A program made the translations under genes and the position numbers. Under the pieces are notes generated by a model. It was not told where the DNA came from, made no database searches, and was given only the letters and a program-made list of their open reading frames with translations. From Alphaproteobacteria bacterium (GTDB lineage: Bacteria; Pseudomonadota; Alphaproteobacteria; RF32; CAG-239), in NCBI GenBank assembly GCA_003542415.1, contig DPKR01000013.1, forward strand, positions 1 through 11,811: DNA of 11,811 bases, written 5' to 3'. This document shows, piece after piece, positions 1 through 6,041 of this stretch (position 1 is its first letter; each line of letters opens with the position of its first letter).

Positions 1-525
1 TGTTTGAAGTTTGATGTTTATAAGGGAAAAGACAATGTTGAAGTGGCAAATTTGGCAACAAATATGATTGAAAAATATCATCCGGCAAGGGTGTTTTTAG
101 ATGTGGGCGGCGTTGGCGGCGGCGTGTATGACATTTTAAAAGACAGAGGATTTGGAGAGGTTGTCAAAGGTATAAACTTTGGCTCAAAAGCCATCAACGA
201 CGAGCGGTATGCCAACAGGCGCGCGGAGATGTGGGACAAGATAAGAGAGTGGCTGAGTGATGAGGTGGAGCTGCCAAAAGACGAAGGATTGTTTGACGAG
301 CTGATATGCGCCGGCAAAAAATATGACTTTAGGGGACGGCTGATTTTGGAAGAAAAAGAAGAAATCAAAAAAAGGCTCGGGCGCTCAACCGATATGGCAG
401 ATGCGCTGGCTTTGAGTTTTGCTGAGCCTGTTTATGACAGGGGGCAAATCAGGCTTTATGGAAATGGAAAAGTTTCAATTGAGGAAATGTTTTTAAGCTC
501 AAACAGCAAATACGGAGGATGGTAG
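1..525 (+). CDS. Phage terminase large subunit, C-terminal nuclease part (5' truncated)
   Basis: This is the C-terminal part of the packaging motor's large subunit. The nuclease domain cuts concatemeric phage DNA at the portal. The frame is open to the left edge, so the ATPase domain lies outside the window and the TTG at base 4 is not a real start. Counting from that TTG, a beta-strand with an acidic residue (FLDVGGVGGGVYD, D33) and the late STDMADALALSFA segment (D130, D133) match the RNase H-like metal-binding positions of terminase nucleases. The NFGSKA...RYANRRAEMW stretch is typical of this family in prophages. The stop is followed 3 bases later by the next gene. What is seen is the motifs; the packaging role is family knowledge. 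Portal and small terminase are not in view. Confidence 0.93.
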   Translation, partial: CLKFDVYKGKDNVEVANLATNMIEKYHPARVFLDVGGVGGGVYDILKDRGFGEVVKGINFGSKAINDERYANRRAEMWDKIREWLSDEVELPKDEGLFDELICAGKKYDFRGRLILEEKEEIKKRLGRSTDMADALALSFAEPVYDRGQIRLYGNGKVSIEEMFLSSNSKYGGW

Positions 526-528
526 AAA

Positions 529-741
529 ATGTTAAAACAAGAGTTTTTGTTGCCCAATGGGAGCATGGCCTGCTCAAATGCGGATATCGACAGGTATTTG
601 AAAGAAAGCGGTCTGGCGCTTGCGGGTGACTACAGCGATGCATATTTCAAAAATGTGCGGCGCAAAAAAGAAGAGCTTCATGAAAAAGAAGCTTTTTTTG
701 ATTTTATTAACGAATACAAAAAAAGGATTTGGAATGAGTGA
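529..741 (+). CDS. Small phage protein of unknown function, between terminase and scaffold genes
   Basis: A 70-residue ORF starts at ATG 529 behind a good Shine-Dalgarno (GGAGG near 514). Its stop overlaps the start of the next gene (ATG 734), so it looks translationally coupled. The sequence is mostly polar and charged. The N-terminus (LLPNGSMACSNADIDRYLKESGL) reads like a small globular fold, followed by a Lys/Glu-rich helix ending in KKRIWNE. There is no signal peptide or membrane segment. Many phages keep a small head-completion or regulatory protein in this position, but no residue pattern identifies one here. Function unknown. Confidence 0.7.
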   Translation: MLKQEFLLPNGSMACSNADIDRYLKESGLALAGDYSDAYFKNVRRKKEELHEKEAFFDFINEYKKRIWNE

Positions 742-1594
742 ACTAAGAGATGAACTCGAAAAAAACTTTGCTTCGGCAGATTTGCAAAGCAAAGAAAATG
801 CGGTAAACGCTACGGAAAGCAACGAAGATGAACAAGCGCTTGATCATCAGGAAACAATTGCTGCGCCGAAAAGTTATACCAAACAATTTCAGGAAGACTT
901 TAAATCGCTTTCGCCCGAGTGGCAGAAATATTTGACCGAGAGGGAAAGGCAAATTGAAAAAGGTTTTTCTGATATGGGAAACAAAATAAATGCCGGTAAG
1001 TGGGCCGATAAGTTTTTTGATGAGCGTAAAGAGCGCTTGGAAAACTTGGGTTTTAAATCAGCTGAAGATTATATCGGAAAGCTGATTTTGCTTGATGATG
1101 CAATGCAGGAAAGCCCTGAGCAGACATTGCGTTATTTGGCCAAAACTTACGGGATTGAACAAAAGAACAACAATGCTTTGAGTTCTTTAAACGAGCAAAA
1201 ATTTTTATCGGATTTGGCGCAATATGAACAGGCTATTCAAAAGCGGCAATCAGATGCCGCTTTTTTTGATGTGAGCCGTTTTGAAGAGGCAGTTAATGAC
1301 AACGGGCAGTTAAAACATCCGTTTGTTAAAGATGTGAAAGCGCAGATGATCGGAGCGCTTAAAGGCGGTGAGGCAAAAAGTTTGGAAGAGGCTTATCAAA
1401 AAGCTTTGTGGCTCAACGAACAAACAAGAGATAAAATGATTGAGGAAAAAATCAACGATGTTTTATCGCAAAAGTTTGAGGAGGCTTTTAAGGCTAAAGA
1501 AATTTCGTTTTCGCCGCATTCAAAAGAAACAGCCGCGCCGAAAGAATTAAGCTTGCGTGAAGAACTGGAAGCACAATTTAGAAAGGAATTTTAA
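734..1594 (+). CDS. Putative capsid scaffolding protein
   Basis: The gene encodes 286 residues and lies immediately before the major capsid gene, where scaffolding proteins sit. The start is taken as ATG 734 because AAGGA lies 6-9 bases upstream and ATG 734 overlaps the previous stop; a longer frame beginning at 620 would overlap the preceding gene and has no matching RBS. The protein is acidic and highly charged, with no signal peptide or membrane segment. Helical stretches include SPEWQKYLTERERQIEKGF (about residues 58-77) and a Glu/Lys-rich C-terminus ending in LREELEAQFRKEF, as expected of a scaffold that binds the shell through a basic helical tail. A disordered Asn/Glu-rich part covers about residues 12-45. 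The assignment rests on position and composition, not on a diagnostic motif. Confidence 0.72.
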   Translation: MSELRDELEKNFASADLQSKENAVNATESNEDEQALDHQETIAAPKSYTKQFQEDFKSLSPEWQKYLTERERQIEKGFSDMGNKINAGKWADKFFDERKERLENLGFKSAEDYIGKLILLDDAMQESPEQTLRYLAKTYGIEQKNNNALSSLNEQKFLSDLAQYEQAIQKRQSDAAFFDVSRFEEAVNDNGQLKHPFVKDVKAQMIGALKGGEAKSLEEAYQKALWLNEQTRDKMIEEKINDVLSQKFEEAFKAKEISFSPHSKETAAPKELSLREELEAQFRKEF

Positions 1595-1597
1595 TTT

Positions 1598-2596
1598 ATG
1601 ACAACAGCAAATGAAAAATATGATTCGATTTTTACGACAACAATCGAAAATCGATCTAAAAAAATGGCAGACAATGTGACAAAGAATAATGCACTCTTAA
1701 ACAGACTTTCTGCCAAAGATAAAATCCGTCCGATTGACGGCGGTTCCAAAATTTTGGAAGAATTGGAATATGGCGAGGGCAATGTGGTTTGGTATTCGGG
1801 CTTTGACACGATTACCTATTCCGGTCCGGAGCTTTTCAGTGCGGCAGAATACAGTTTGAAACTGTGCGCCGTTCCGGTTGCCGTTTCGGGCGAGGAACTC
1901 TTAAAAAACAGCGGAGAAAGCCGAATCATCGATTTGTTTGAAAAACGCATTCAAAACGCGGAAAAAACCATGAGCAACAAAATCGGTGCCGCGCTTTATT
2001 CAGACGGCACGGGGTCATCAGGCAAAGAAATCGGCGGTTTGAAGCTGCTTATTGCAGATAGCCCGTCATCGGGAACCGTCGGCGGTATTAACCGCGGGGT
2101 ATCGGGCAATGAATTTTGGCGCAACCAAGCAAGTGTGATTTCAACATCTGCGGGCGCTTTATCTGCTTCAACAATTTTGGGCAAGATGAATGAAATGTAT
2201 TTAAAATGTTGTCGAGGGACAGACAGACCTGATTTGATTGTGACTGACGACTACATGTATGATTTGTATGAAAGCGCATTGCAACCGCAGCAACGTTTTA
2301 ATGATCCGAAATTGGCAGAAGCCGGTTTTCAAAACTTGAGATATAAAGGTGCTGATGTGATTTTTGATGGTGGGCAAGGCGGAAACTGCCCCGCAAAACA
2401 CATGTATTTTATCAACACAAACTATCTCTATTTGCGTCCGCACAAAGATCGCAACTTTAAAGTGATTGGTGGTGAACGCATGGCTATCAACTCCGATGCC
2501 ATTTATAAAATCATCGGTTGGGCCGGCAACCTCACAATGAGCAACGCAACGTTGCAAGGTGTGTTGGTTGATTATATCGCGCCAGCAAACGGATAA
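1598..2596 (+). CDS. Major capsid protein (HK97-fold type, prophage MCP family)
   Basis: The 332-residue protein is the main shell subunit. A recognisable signature is the segment DRPDLIVTDDYMYDLYESAL (209-228), then QRFNDPKLAEAGFQNLRYKGADVIFDGG (232-259), then HMYFINTNYLYLRPHKDRNF (268-287). I know this pattern from capsid proteins of many proteobacterial prophages, probably including the BPP-1-like group; that link is from memory. TVGGINR...EFWRNQ (160-177) also fits the family. Length is normal, and no N-terminal scaffold or protease-processed delta region is apparent, consistent with the separate scaffold gene upstream. The start ATG 1598 lies 3 bases after the scaffold stop, with an AAAGGAA Shine-Dalgarno. 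A GC-rich hairpin follows the stop. Confidence 0.9.
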   Translation: MTTANEKYDSIFTTTIENRSKKMADNVTKNNALLNRLSAKDKIRPIDGGSKILEELEYGEGNVVWYSGFDTITYSGPELFSAAEYSLKLCAVPVAVSGEELLKNSGESRIIDLFEKRIQNAEKTMSNKIGAALYSDGTGSSGKEIGGLKLLIADSPSSGTVGGINRGVSGNEFWRNQASVISTSAGALSASTILGKMNEMYLKCCRGTDRPDLIVTDDYMYDLYESALQPQQRFNDPKLAEAGFQNLRYKGADVIFDGGQGGNCPAKHMYFINTNYLYLRPHKDRNFKVIGGERMAINSDAIYKIIGWAGNLTMSNATLQGVLVDYIAPANG

Positions 2597-2612
2597 TTTT
2601 GTGTGAAAAATA

Positions 2613-2633
2613 GGGGCGTTTTTTAAGCGCCCC
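2613..2633 (+). other. GC-rich hairpin after the capsid gene
   Basis: GGGGCG (2613-2618) pairs with CGCCCC (2628-2633) around an A/T loop, 17 bases after the capsid stop. No T-run follows on the + strand, so it is not a standard terminator for the capsid transcript; it could be an mRNA 3' stabiliser or processing site. On the - strand it is followed by TATTTTT and would be a plausible terminator, although no minus-strand gene is convincing here. Confidence 0.55.
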
Positions 2634-2661
2634 GAAATCTTAAAGATGAGAGGAATTAAAA

Positions 2662-2757
2662 ATGACAAGCGTAAGGCAAGATTTAATTGATGCATTAAGA
2701 CAGTATGAAGAAGAGGAAAGAAAAAGAAGAAAGGATAAAACAAGCCGCTCAAAATGA
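2662..2757 (+). CDS. Short ORF with strong RBS; probable true N-terminus of the lysozyme-like protein, frame-split
   Basis: ATG 2662 has the better Shine-Dalgarno of the two local starts (GAGAGGA at 2648-2654, 7 bases away). It opens a 31-codon frame, MTSVRQDLIDALRQYEEEER..., that ends at TGA 2755. The lysozyme-like frame, open from 2699, continues in the +1 register and has no recognisable RBS before its first ATG (2705). The two frames overlap in a purine-rich tract (about 2705-2745), and both read there as Glu/Lys/Arg-rich helix. This could be a +1 indel (mutation or sequencing error), programmed +1 frameshifting, or a small leader peptide coupled to the next gene. The sequence alone does not decide. 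Confidence 0.45.
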   Translation: MTSVRQDLIDALRQYEEEERKRRKDKTSRSK

Positions 2758-3631
2758 TGTTAAAGGCATGTATGAGCCATATTTAGAAGATGATGAAGAT
2801 GAAATGTTAGGGGATTTCTATAATCATTTAAAGGATTCAGATGTTGAAGGGTATTCAAAAACGCCATATTGCGATTCGGAAGGCAAAAATACGGTGGGTG
2901 TCGGCAACAGGATTCCGAACTATGAAACAGTCAAAAATTTGACAATGACATCAAAAGATGCGCCCGCAAGCGAAAGCAACCCGGCATGGGGTGAAGATAA
3001 AAAGCGAGATTTTATGCAAAAATTGGATGAATTTTGCAGAGATAGGGAAAATTGGTTTATGATACCTAAAAGACAATATGAAGAATATAATACAAAATAT
3101 AAAGAAACAATGCCGTATTTTCAAGATGAGGAGTTGGAAGAGATATCCAAAAATTATATTAAAAAGACCGCATTGCCGGAAGTTGTGCGAAATGCACAAA
3201 ATGTCGGGATAAATTTTTATCGTGATTTGAACAGAGACGGGCAAAAAGGACTTATTGATATGCAATATAATTTGGGCGGAAATAAGTTTAAGTTGATTGA
3301 TTTGGAAGACCCTAATCAAATTAACAACAGCAATTTGAAATATAAAGATGAGCTCAAAGCTGATGCAAACAACTATTTAAGGCCTGAGATCAGAAAAGAT
3401 TTGATTGACAACGGTTATTGGGCAGGATTAAGCAATGCGCTAAAACAAAGAGATACACCGGCCGTTCAAAGAGAAATACATCGCAGCAATATATCAGATA
3501 AAAGAAACAATAAAATCAGAGATTTTTTTGCAAACCCGTGGCAAAATAGTGCAGCAGCACAAAATCCGTATCACCAAAAACGAAACAAATTAAAAAATCC
3601 GTGGGATGAAGATGACAAATGGTGGTATTAA
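2705..3631 (+). CDS. T4-lysozyme-like (GH24-type) muramidase domain protein
   Basis: The 308-residue frame carries the spacing of the T4 lysozyme catalytic triad: E48, D57 (+9) and T63 (+6) in VEGYSKTPYCDSEGKNTVGVG, matching E11/D20/T26 of T4 lysozyme. GQKGLIDMQYNLGGNKF (179-195) resembles the conserved helix 'ALIDMxFNLG' of GH24 enzymes, and a basic region at 256-275 (REIHRSNISDKRNNK) sits where family members carry conserved Arg residues. Such enzymes cleave the MurNAc-GlcNAc bond of peptidoglycan. The core is longer than T4 lysozyme (164 aa), with an acidic N-terminal helix and an Asn/Trp-rich tail (NPWDEDDKWWY). There is no signal peptide. Its place in the head region suggests a virion-borne lysozyme, but the lysis cassette has no endolysin, so it may serve that role. 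The start is uncertain because of the upstream frame split. Confidence 0.68.
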   Translation: MKKRKEKEERIKQAAQNDVKGMYEPYLEDDEDEMLGDFYNHLKDSDVEGYSKTPYCDSEGKNTVGVGNRIPNYETVKNLTMTSKDAPASESNPAWGEDKKRDFMQKLDEFCRDRENWFMIPKRQYEEYNTKYKETMPYFQDEELEEISKNYIKKTALPEVVRNAQNVGINFYRDLNRDGQKGLIDMQYNLGGNKFKLIDLEDPNQINNSNLKYKDELKADANNYLRPEIRKDLIDNGYWAGLSNALKQRDTPAVQREIHRSNISDKRNNKIRDFFANPWQNSAAAQNPYHQKRNKLKNPWDEDDKWWY

Positions 3632-3664
3632 ATAAAAAAGCATGATAGACTTCTCTTAACGAAG

Positions 3665-3712
3665 AAAGTAAAGGATTGTTTTTATGAGAAAATTTGTTTT
3701 GATATTCAGTTT
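3665..3712 (+). repeat. 48-nt direct repeat, copy 1 (RBS plus signal-peptide start)
   Basis: This copy covers the RBS (AAAGGA), the ATG and the first nine or so codons of the secreted protein gene. It matches 4242-4289 at 46 of 48 positions, counted by eye; the mismatches are G/A in codon 2 and C/G near the end. Confidence 0.93.
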
Positions 3713-4241
3713 CATCTTGAGTTTTGAAGTGTTTGCGGGGGAGGCGCCGGAAAAGTTTCAAAACCCGATATTTAACAACAAGCTTTATAGTGGCGGGAAG
3801 AAAGTTTTTTCACACGATATTTTGATAACACCGACTTCAATCACGGATTATGACAATAGTAAAGAAAATGCCGAATGCGAATATATCGCTGAGAATGAAA
3901 AGGCGATATTGCTTAAATGCAATGAACCGCATGTTTTATCGCAAGGCAATTTTTGGAGTTATAGGCTGTTTTTTGTGAAATATAAAAATGAATGGTCTGA
4001 TGGAACAAAAGAGTGTAATGTTTGGGTATGTGAGATTATCTTAGATAATGAGGGGATGCCTAAAGAATACCAAGATAAATTTGCGCCGATTTATGTGAGC
4101 GAAATCTTTAACTGCGCGGATGAAAAAGATTATAATAAAGAACGTCCTAATTATGAAAAAATAGATTGTCAAAAAGAATATGAAGACAGGAATTGGGAAA
4201 AATATATTCCGGGCAGATGGGAAGATATGAAATGGTCTTAA
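3684..4241 (+). CDS. Secreted six-cysteine protein of unknown function
   Basis: The 185-residue precursor starts at ATG 3684 with AAAGGA upstream. It has a classic Sec signal peptide: MRK, a hydrophobic core (FVLIFSFILSFEV), then VFA|GEAP, giving likely cleavage after A18. The mature protein (about 167 residues) has six cysteines (65, 79, 111, 116, 144, 162), consistent with three disulfides in the periplasm. It is rich in aromatic and acidic residues and ends in Trp-rich NWEKYIPGRWEDMKWS. It lies directly after the lysozyme-like gene, so protection of the lysogen's envelope, lysozyme modulation or superinfection exclusion are possible roles, but these are guesses from context. I do not recognise the family. 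The start of the gene is repeated downstream as a relic. Confidence 0.75.
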   Translation: MRKFVLIFSFILSFEVFAGEAPEKFQNPIFNNKLYSGGKKVFSHDILITPTSITDYDNSKENAECEYIAENEKAILLKCNEPHVLSQGNFWSYRLFFVKYKNEWSDGTKECNVWVCEIILDNEGMPKEYQDKFAPIYVSEIFNCADEKDYNKERPNYEKIDCQKEYEDRNWEKYIPGRWEDMKWS

Positions 4242-4289
4242 AAAGTAAAGGATTGTTTTTATGAAAAAATTTGTTTTGATATTGAGTTT
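4242..4289 (+). repeat. 48-nt direct repeat, copy 2
   Basis: Near-identical copy of 3665-3712, beginning directly after the stop of the secreted protein. It repeats the RBS, start codon and signal-peptide codons and then diverges, as left behind when a tandem paralogue is mostly deleted. Confidence 0.93.
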
Positions 4290-4305
4290 TAAGGCAATGA
4301 TATAA
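4261..4305 (+). pseudogene. Relic of a tandem paralogue of the secreted protein
   Basis: ATG 4261 opens MKKFVLILSFKAMI followed by TAA, 14 residues. The first ten match the signal peptide of the upstream secreted protein, including its ribosome binding site. No continuation of the mature domain is visible in any frame before the terminator at 4328, so this is best read as the stub of a second gene copy. A tiny hydrophobic peptide could still be made, because the RBS is intact. Confidence 0.75.
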
Positions 4306-4327
4306 AATTAAAAGTTTCGTTTTAAGC

Positions 4328-4351
4328 AAAGAGGGGCTTTCCCTCTTTTTT
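4328..4351 (+). terminator. Intrinsic terminator closing the lysozyme/secreted-protein segment
   Basis: AAAGAGGG (4328-4335), loop GCTTT, CCCTCTTT (4341-4348), with the T-run continuing to 4351. The 8-bp stem and U-tract make a standard Rho-independent terminator. It ends 20 bases before the next start codon, so downstream structural genes need read-through, antitermination or a promoter I cannot pin down. Confidence 0.85.
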
Positions 4352-4371
4352 GTTTTTTGAAAGGAAAAAAA

Positions 4372-4914
4372 ATGAGTATTGAATTTTTAAGTTTTCAGGA
4401 TATGGCAAAAAACCAAAATGAAAATAGAGGTGTTTTTGCGCGCTTTTACGACAAAAGCGTGAAGACCGGAAATATCAAAAAAAACGGAATGCCGGAGTTT
4501 GCAAACAAGCTTTATATCGAAATTCGCATCAAAGATGAACGCGATGTGTTTGATCAACCGGCAACGGCAGAGCATATCAAAAGATTTGCGGTTGAATACA
4601 ACAAATATTTGAGCGAAAAAAAGGAAATCGGAAGCGGAACGCCGCTCAGCAGTTTTGCTTTTTTATCGGCTGAGCAAATCGAAAGTTGCAAGTTTAGAAA
4701 TATTTTCAGCGTTGAGGCTCTGGCAGCTTTGGACGATGAGAAGGCAAAAGAGCTTGATTTAAATATGGAAAAAAAGCTGGCCGCTGATTTTTTGAAAGCA
4801 TCAAAAAACAACCAAGTGCTTTTTGAAAATATGAAAAAAGAACGAAAATATTTGGAAGAAATCAGAGCCTTAAAAGAAGAAATTGAAAGGCTTAAAACAA
4901 ATGGTGGAAAATAA
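4372..4914 (+). CDS. Conserved phage structural-region protein with C-terminal coiled coil
   Basis: The 180-residue protein starts at ATG 4372 behind GAAAGGA (the TTG at 4357 lies before that RBS and is not used). Its patterns look like a protein common in head regions of proteobacterial short-tailed phages: LYIEIRIKDERDVFDQPAT (47-65), then GTPLSSFAFLSAEQIESCKF (89-108), then FSVEALAALDDEKAKEL (112-128). I cannot give it a named function. The last third (about 145-176) is strongly helical with regular hydrophobic spacing (ERKYLEEIRALKEEIERLK), a likely coiled coil. There is no signal peptide or membrane segment. It overlaps the next gene by 14 bases, implying coupled translation with the GNAT-like protein. 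Confidence 0.75.
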   Translation: MSIEFLSFQDMAKNQNENRGVFARFYDKSVKTGNIKKNGMPEFANKLYIEIRIKDERDVFDQPATAEHIKRFAVEYNKYLSEKKEIGSGTPLSSFAFLSAEQIESCKFRNIFSVEALAALDDEKAKELDLNMEKKLAADFLKASKNNQVLFENMKKERKYLEEIRALKEEIERLKTNGGK

Positions 4915-5338
4915 AATAGAAATCTTTCTTGATTTGACGGGAGATGTGAGAGATTGGGTCGGTTTAGGCTTAAATGAACCGAAAGATTGGGTCGGACAAA
5001 ACATCACACTTGGGGTGAAAATGGGCAAACAGCTGATTGCAGGCATCGTTTTTCACGATATCAGACCAAGAACAGATGTTTGGCTGACAATTTTCAGCAC
5101 TGACAAAAAATGGTGCAACAAAAGGGTTTTAAGGGCGATATTTGATATCGCTTTTAATTTTTTGGAATGCCGGCGGGCGAGTGTGCGCGTGGACGCGTTC
5201 AATAAAAAAAGCCGAAAACTCGTTGAGGGTTTGGGCTTTATAAAAGAAGGGGTTCTACGCCGCTTTGAAGACAACGGAAACGACGGTATAATTTATTCAA
5301 TGTTAAAAAATGAATGTGTATGGAGGACAAAAAAATGA
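4901..5338 (+). CDS. GNAT-fold acetyltransferase-like protein in the virion gene cluster
   Basis: 145 residues from ATG 4901, with AAAGG about 10 bases upstream; six upstream codons in frame lack an RBS. The GNAT fold is suggested by a beta-strand plus helix (VWLTIFSTDKKWCNKRVLRAIFDIAF, 60-85) and the typical second half, VDAFNKKSRKLVEGLGFIKEGVLRR (97-121), where an Asn-started helix packs beside acetyl-CoA and 'LGF..EG' follows. The tail GIIYSMLKNECVW also fits. The usual Q/RxxGxG/A acetyl-CoA loop is not clear (DKKWCNKR at 68-75), so catalytic activity is uncertain. GNAT-like genes are often found among structural genes of podovirus-like phages, where their substrate is not established. The stop overlaps the next start (ATGA). 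Confidence 0.8.
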   Translation: MVENKIEIFLDLTGDVRDWVGLGLNEPKDWVGQNITLGVKMGKQLIAGIVFHDIRPRTDVWLTIFSTDKKWCNKRVLRAIFDIAFNFLECRRASVRVDAFNKKSRKLVEGLGFIKEGVLRRFEDNGNDGIIYSMLKNECVWRTKK

Positions 5339-6030
5339 GTAAAAGCTTAAATGTTTTTAATAAGGTGAGCGACGGGTTGAAGGTCAATTTTGATCGTCGT
5401 CCGACAGATCAATATATCAACTATTTAAATAATTATGACACAACAAATGCGGATAATGTTTATGCCAATTTGGGCAATTGGGCATCAAGAGCAAGCAACA
5501 ATTTAAAAAATATGGGCGATTATACATTTCATGTGGATGGCTCTGAGGCGGCAAAGAAACGCACGGAAGATGCAACTTTTGAAAATTATTTAGGCAAGAT
5601 TTTGCCATCATATGAACTTGAAAAAGATGCTTTGCAAACAAGGCTCTTAAACCAAGGCATTGGTGTTGATTCGGCAGCTTATGCAAATGCAATGGGAAGC
5701 TTAAACAGTGCGCAAAATGGAGCATTAAATGAAGGAGCATATCAAGCCATAGCAGCCGGTCAAAATGCATTTACAAATGATTTGAACAACAACTTGGCAG
5801 TTGCAAATTTTGCTAACGCAGCCCAGCAAAACTATATCAATCAACTTATCTCAGCTTTGGCGGGAAATTTAAGCGGATATGATGTGGCAAATGAAAAGTA
5901 TAATGTCGGCAACACTCTTGCTCAAAATAAAGCGAGTGCACAAAACAACTCGTTAACTCAAAAACTAAAAGCATTGAAGATGGCCATTGATGGTGGAAAA
6001 AGTGCCGCTTCCATGTTTGCGCAAGGGTAA
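5335..6030 (+). CDS. Ala/Asn-rich virion protein (possible head-tail or ejection protein)
   Basis: The protein has 231 residues. ATG 5335 is chosen because GGAGG lies at 5322-5326 and the start overlaps the GNAT stop as ATGA. It is rich in Ala, Asn, Gln and Leu and lacks signal or membrane segments. The block LQTRLLNQGIGVDSAAYANAMGSLNSAQNGALNEGAYQAIAAGQNAF (100-146) matches a pattern I recognise from virion proteins in short-tailed prophages, where a helix with 'NQGI..GS.AY' is followed by an Ala-rich helix ending 'AGQ.AF'. The C-terminus (207-231) is a Lys/Ala amphipathic helix. A role in DNA ejection or the head-tail joint is plausible from place and composition but not proven. Confidence 0.65.
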   Translation: MSKSLNVFNKVSDGLKVNFDRRPTDQYINYLNNYDTTNADNVYANLGNWASRASNNLKNMGDYTFHVDGSEAAKKRTEDATFENYLGKILPSYELEKDALQTRLLNQGIGVDSAAYANAMGSLNSAQNGALNEGAYQAIAAGQNAFTNDLNNNLAVANFANAAQQNYINQLISALAGNLSGYDVANEKYNVGNTLAQNKASAQNNSLTQKLKALKMAIDGGKSAASMFAQG

Positions 6031-6041
6031 GGAGAAGAAAA

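Noticed and set aside
620..733. Upstream extension of the scaffold frame
   Set aside because: It overlaps the preceding gene and has no RBS, while ATG 734 has one and shows the usual overlap.
2201..2752. 183-residue minus-strand ORF opposite the capsid gene
   Set aside because: It is a shadow of the capsid frame: no RBS, no recognisable domain, and it crosses a GC hairpin and intergenic region.
4276..4306. Promoter for the downstream structural genes (TTGATA ... TATAAA)
   Set aside because: The spacer is about 19 bases and a strong terminator follows within 25 bases, so it would be unproductive; the match is probably chance in AT-rich DNA.
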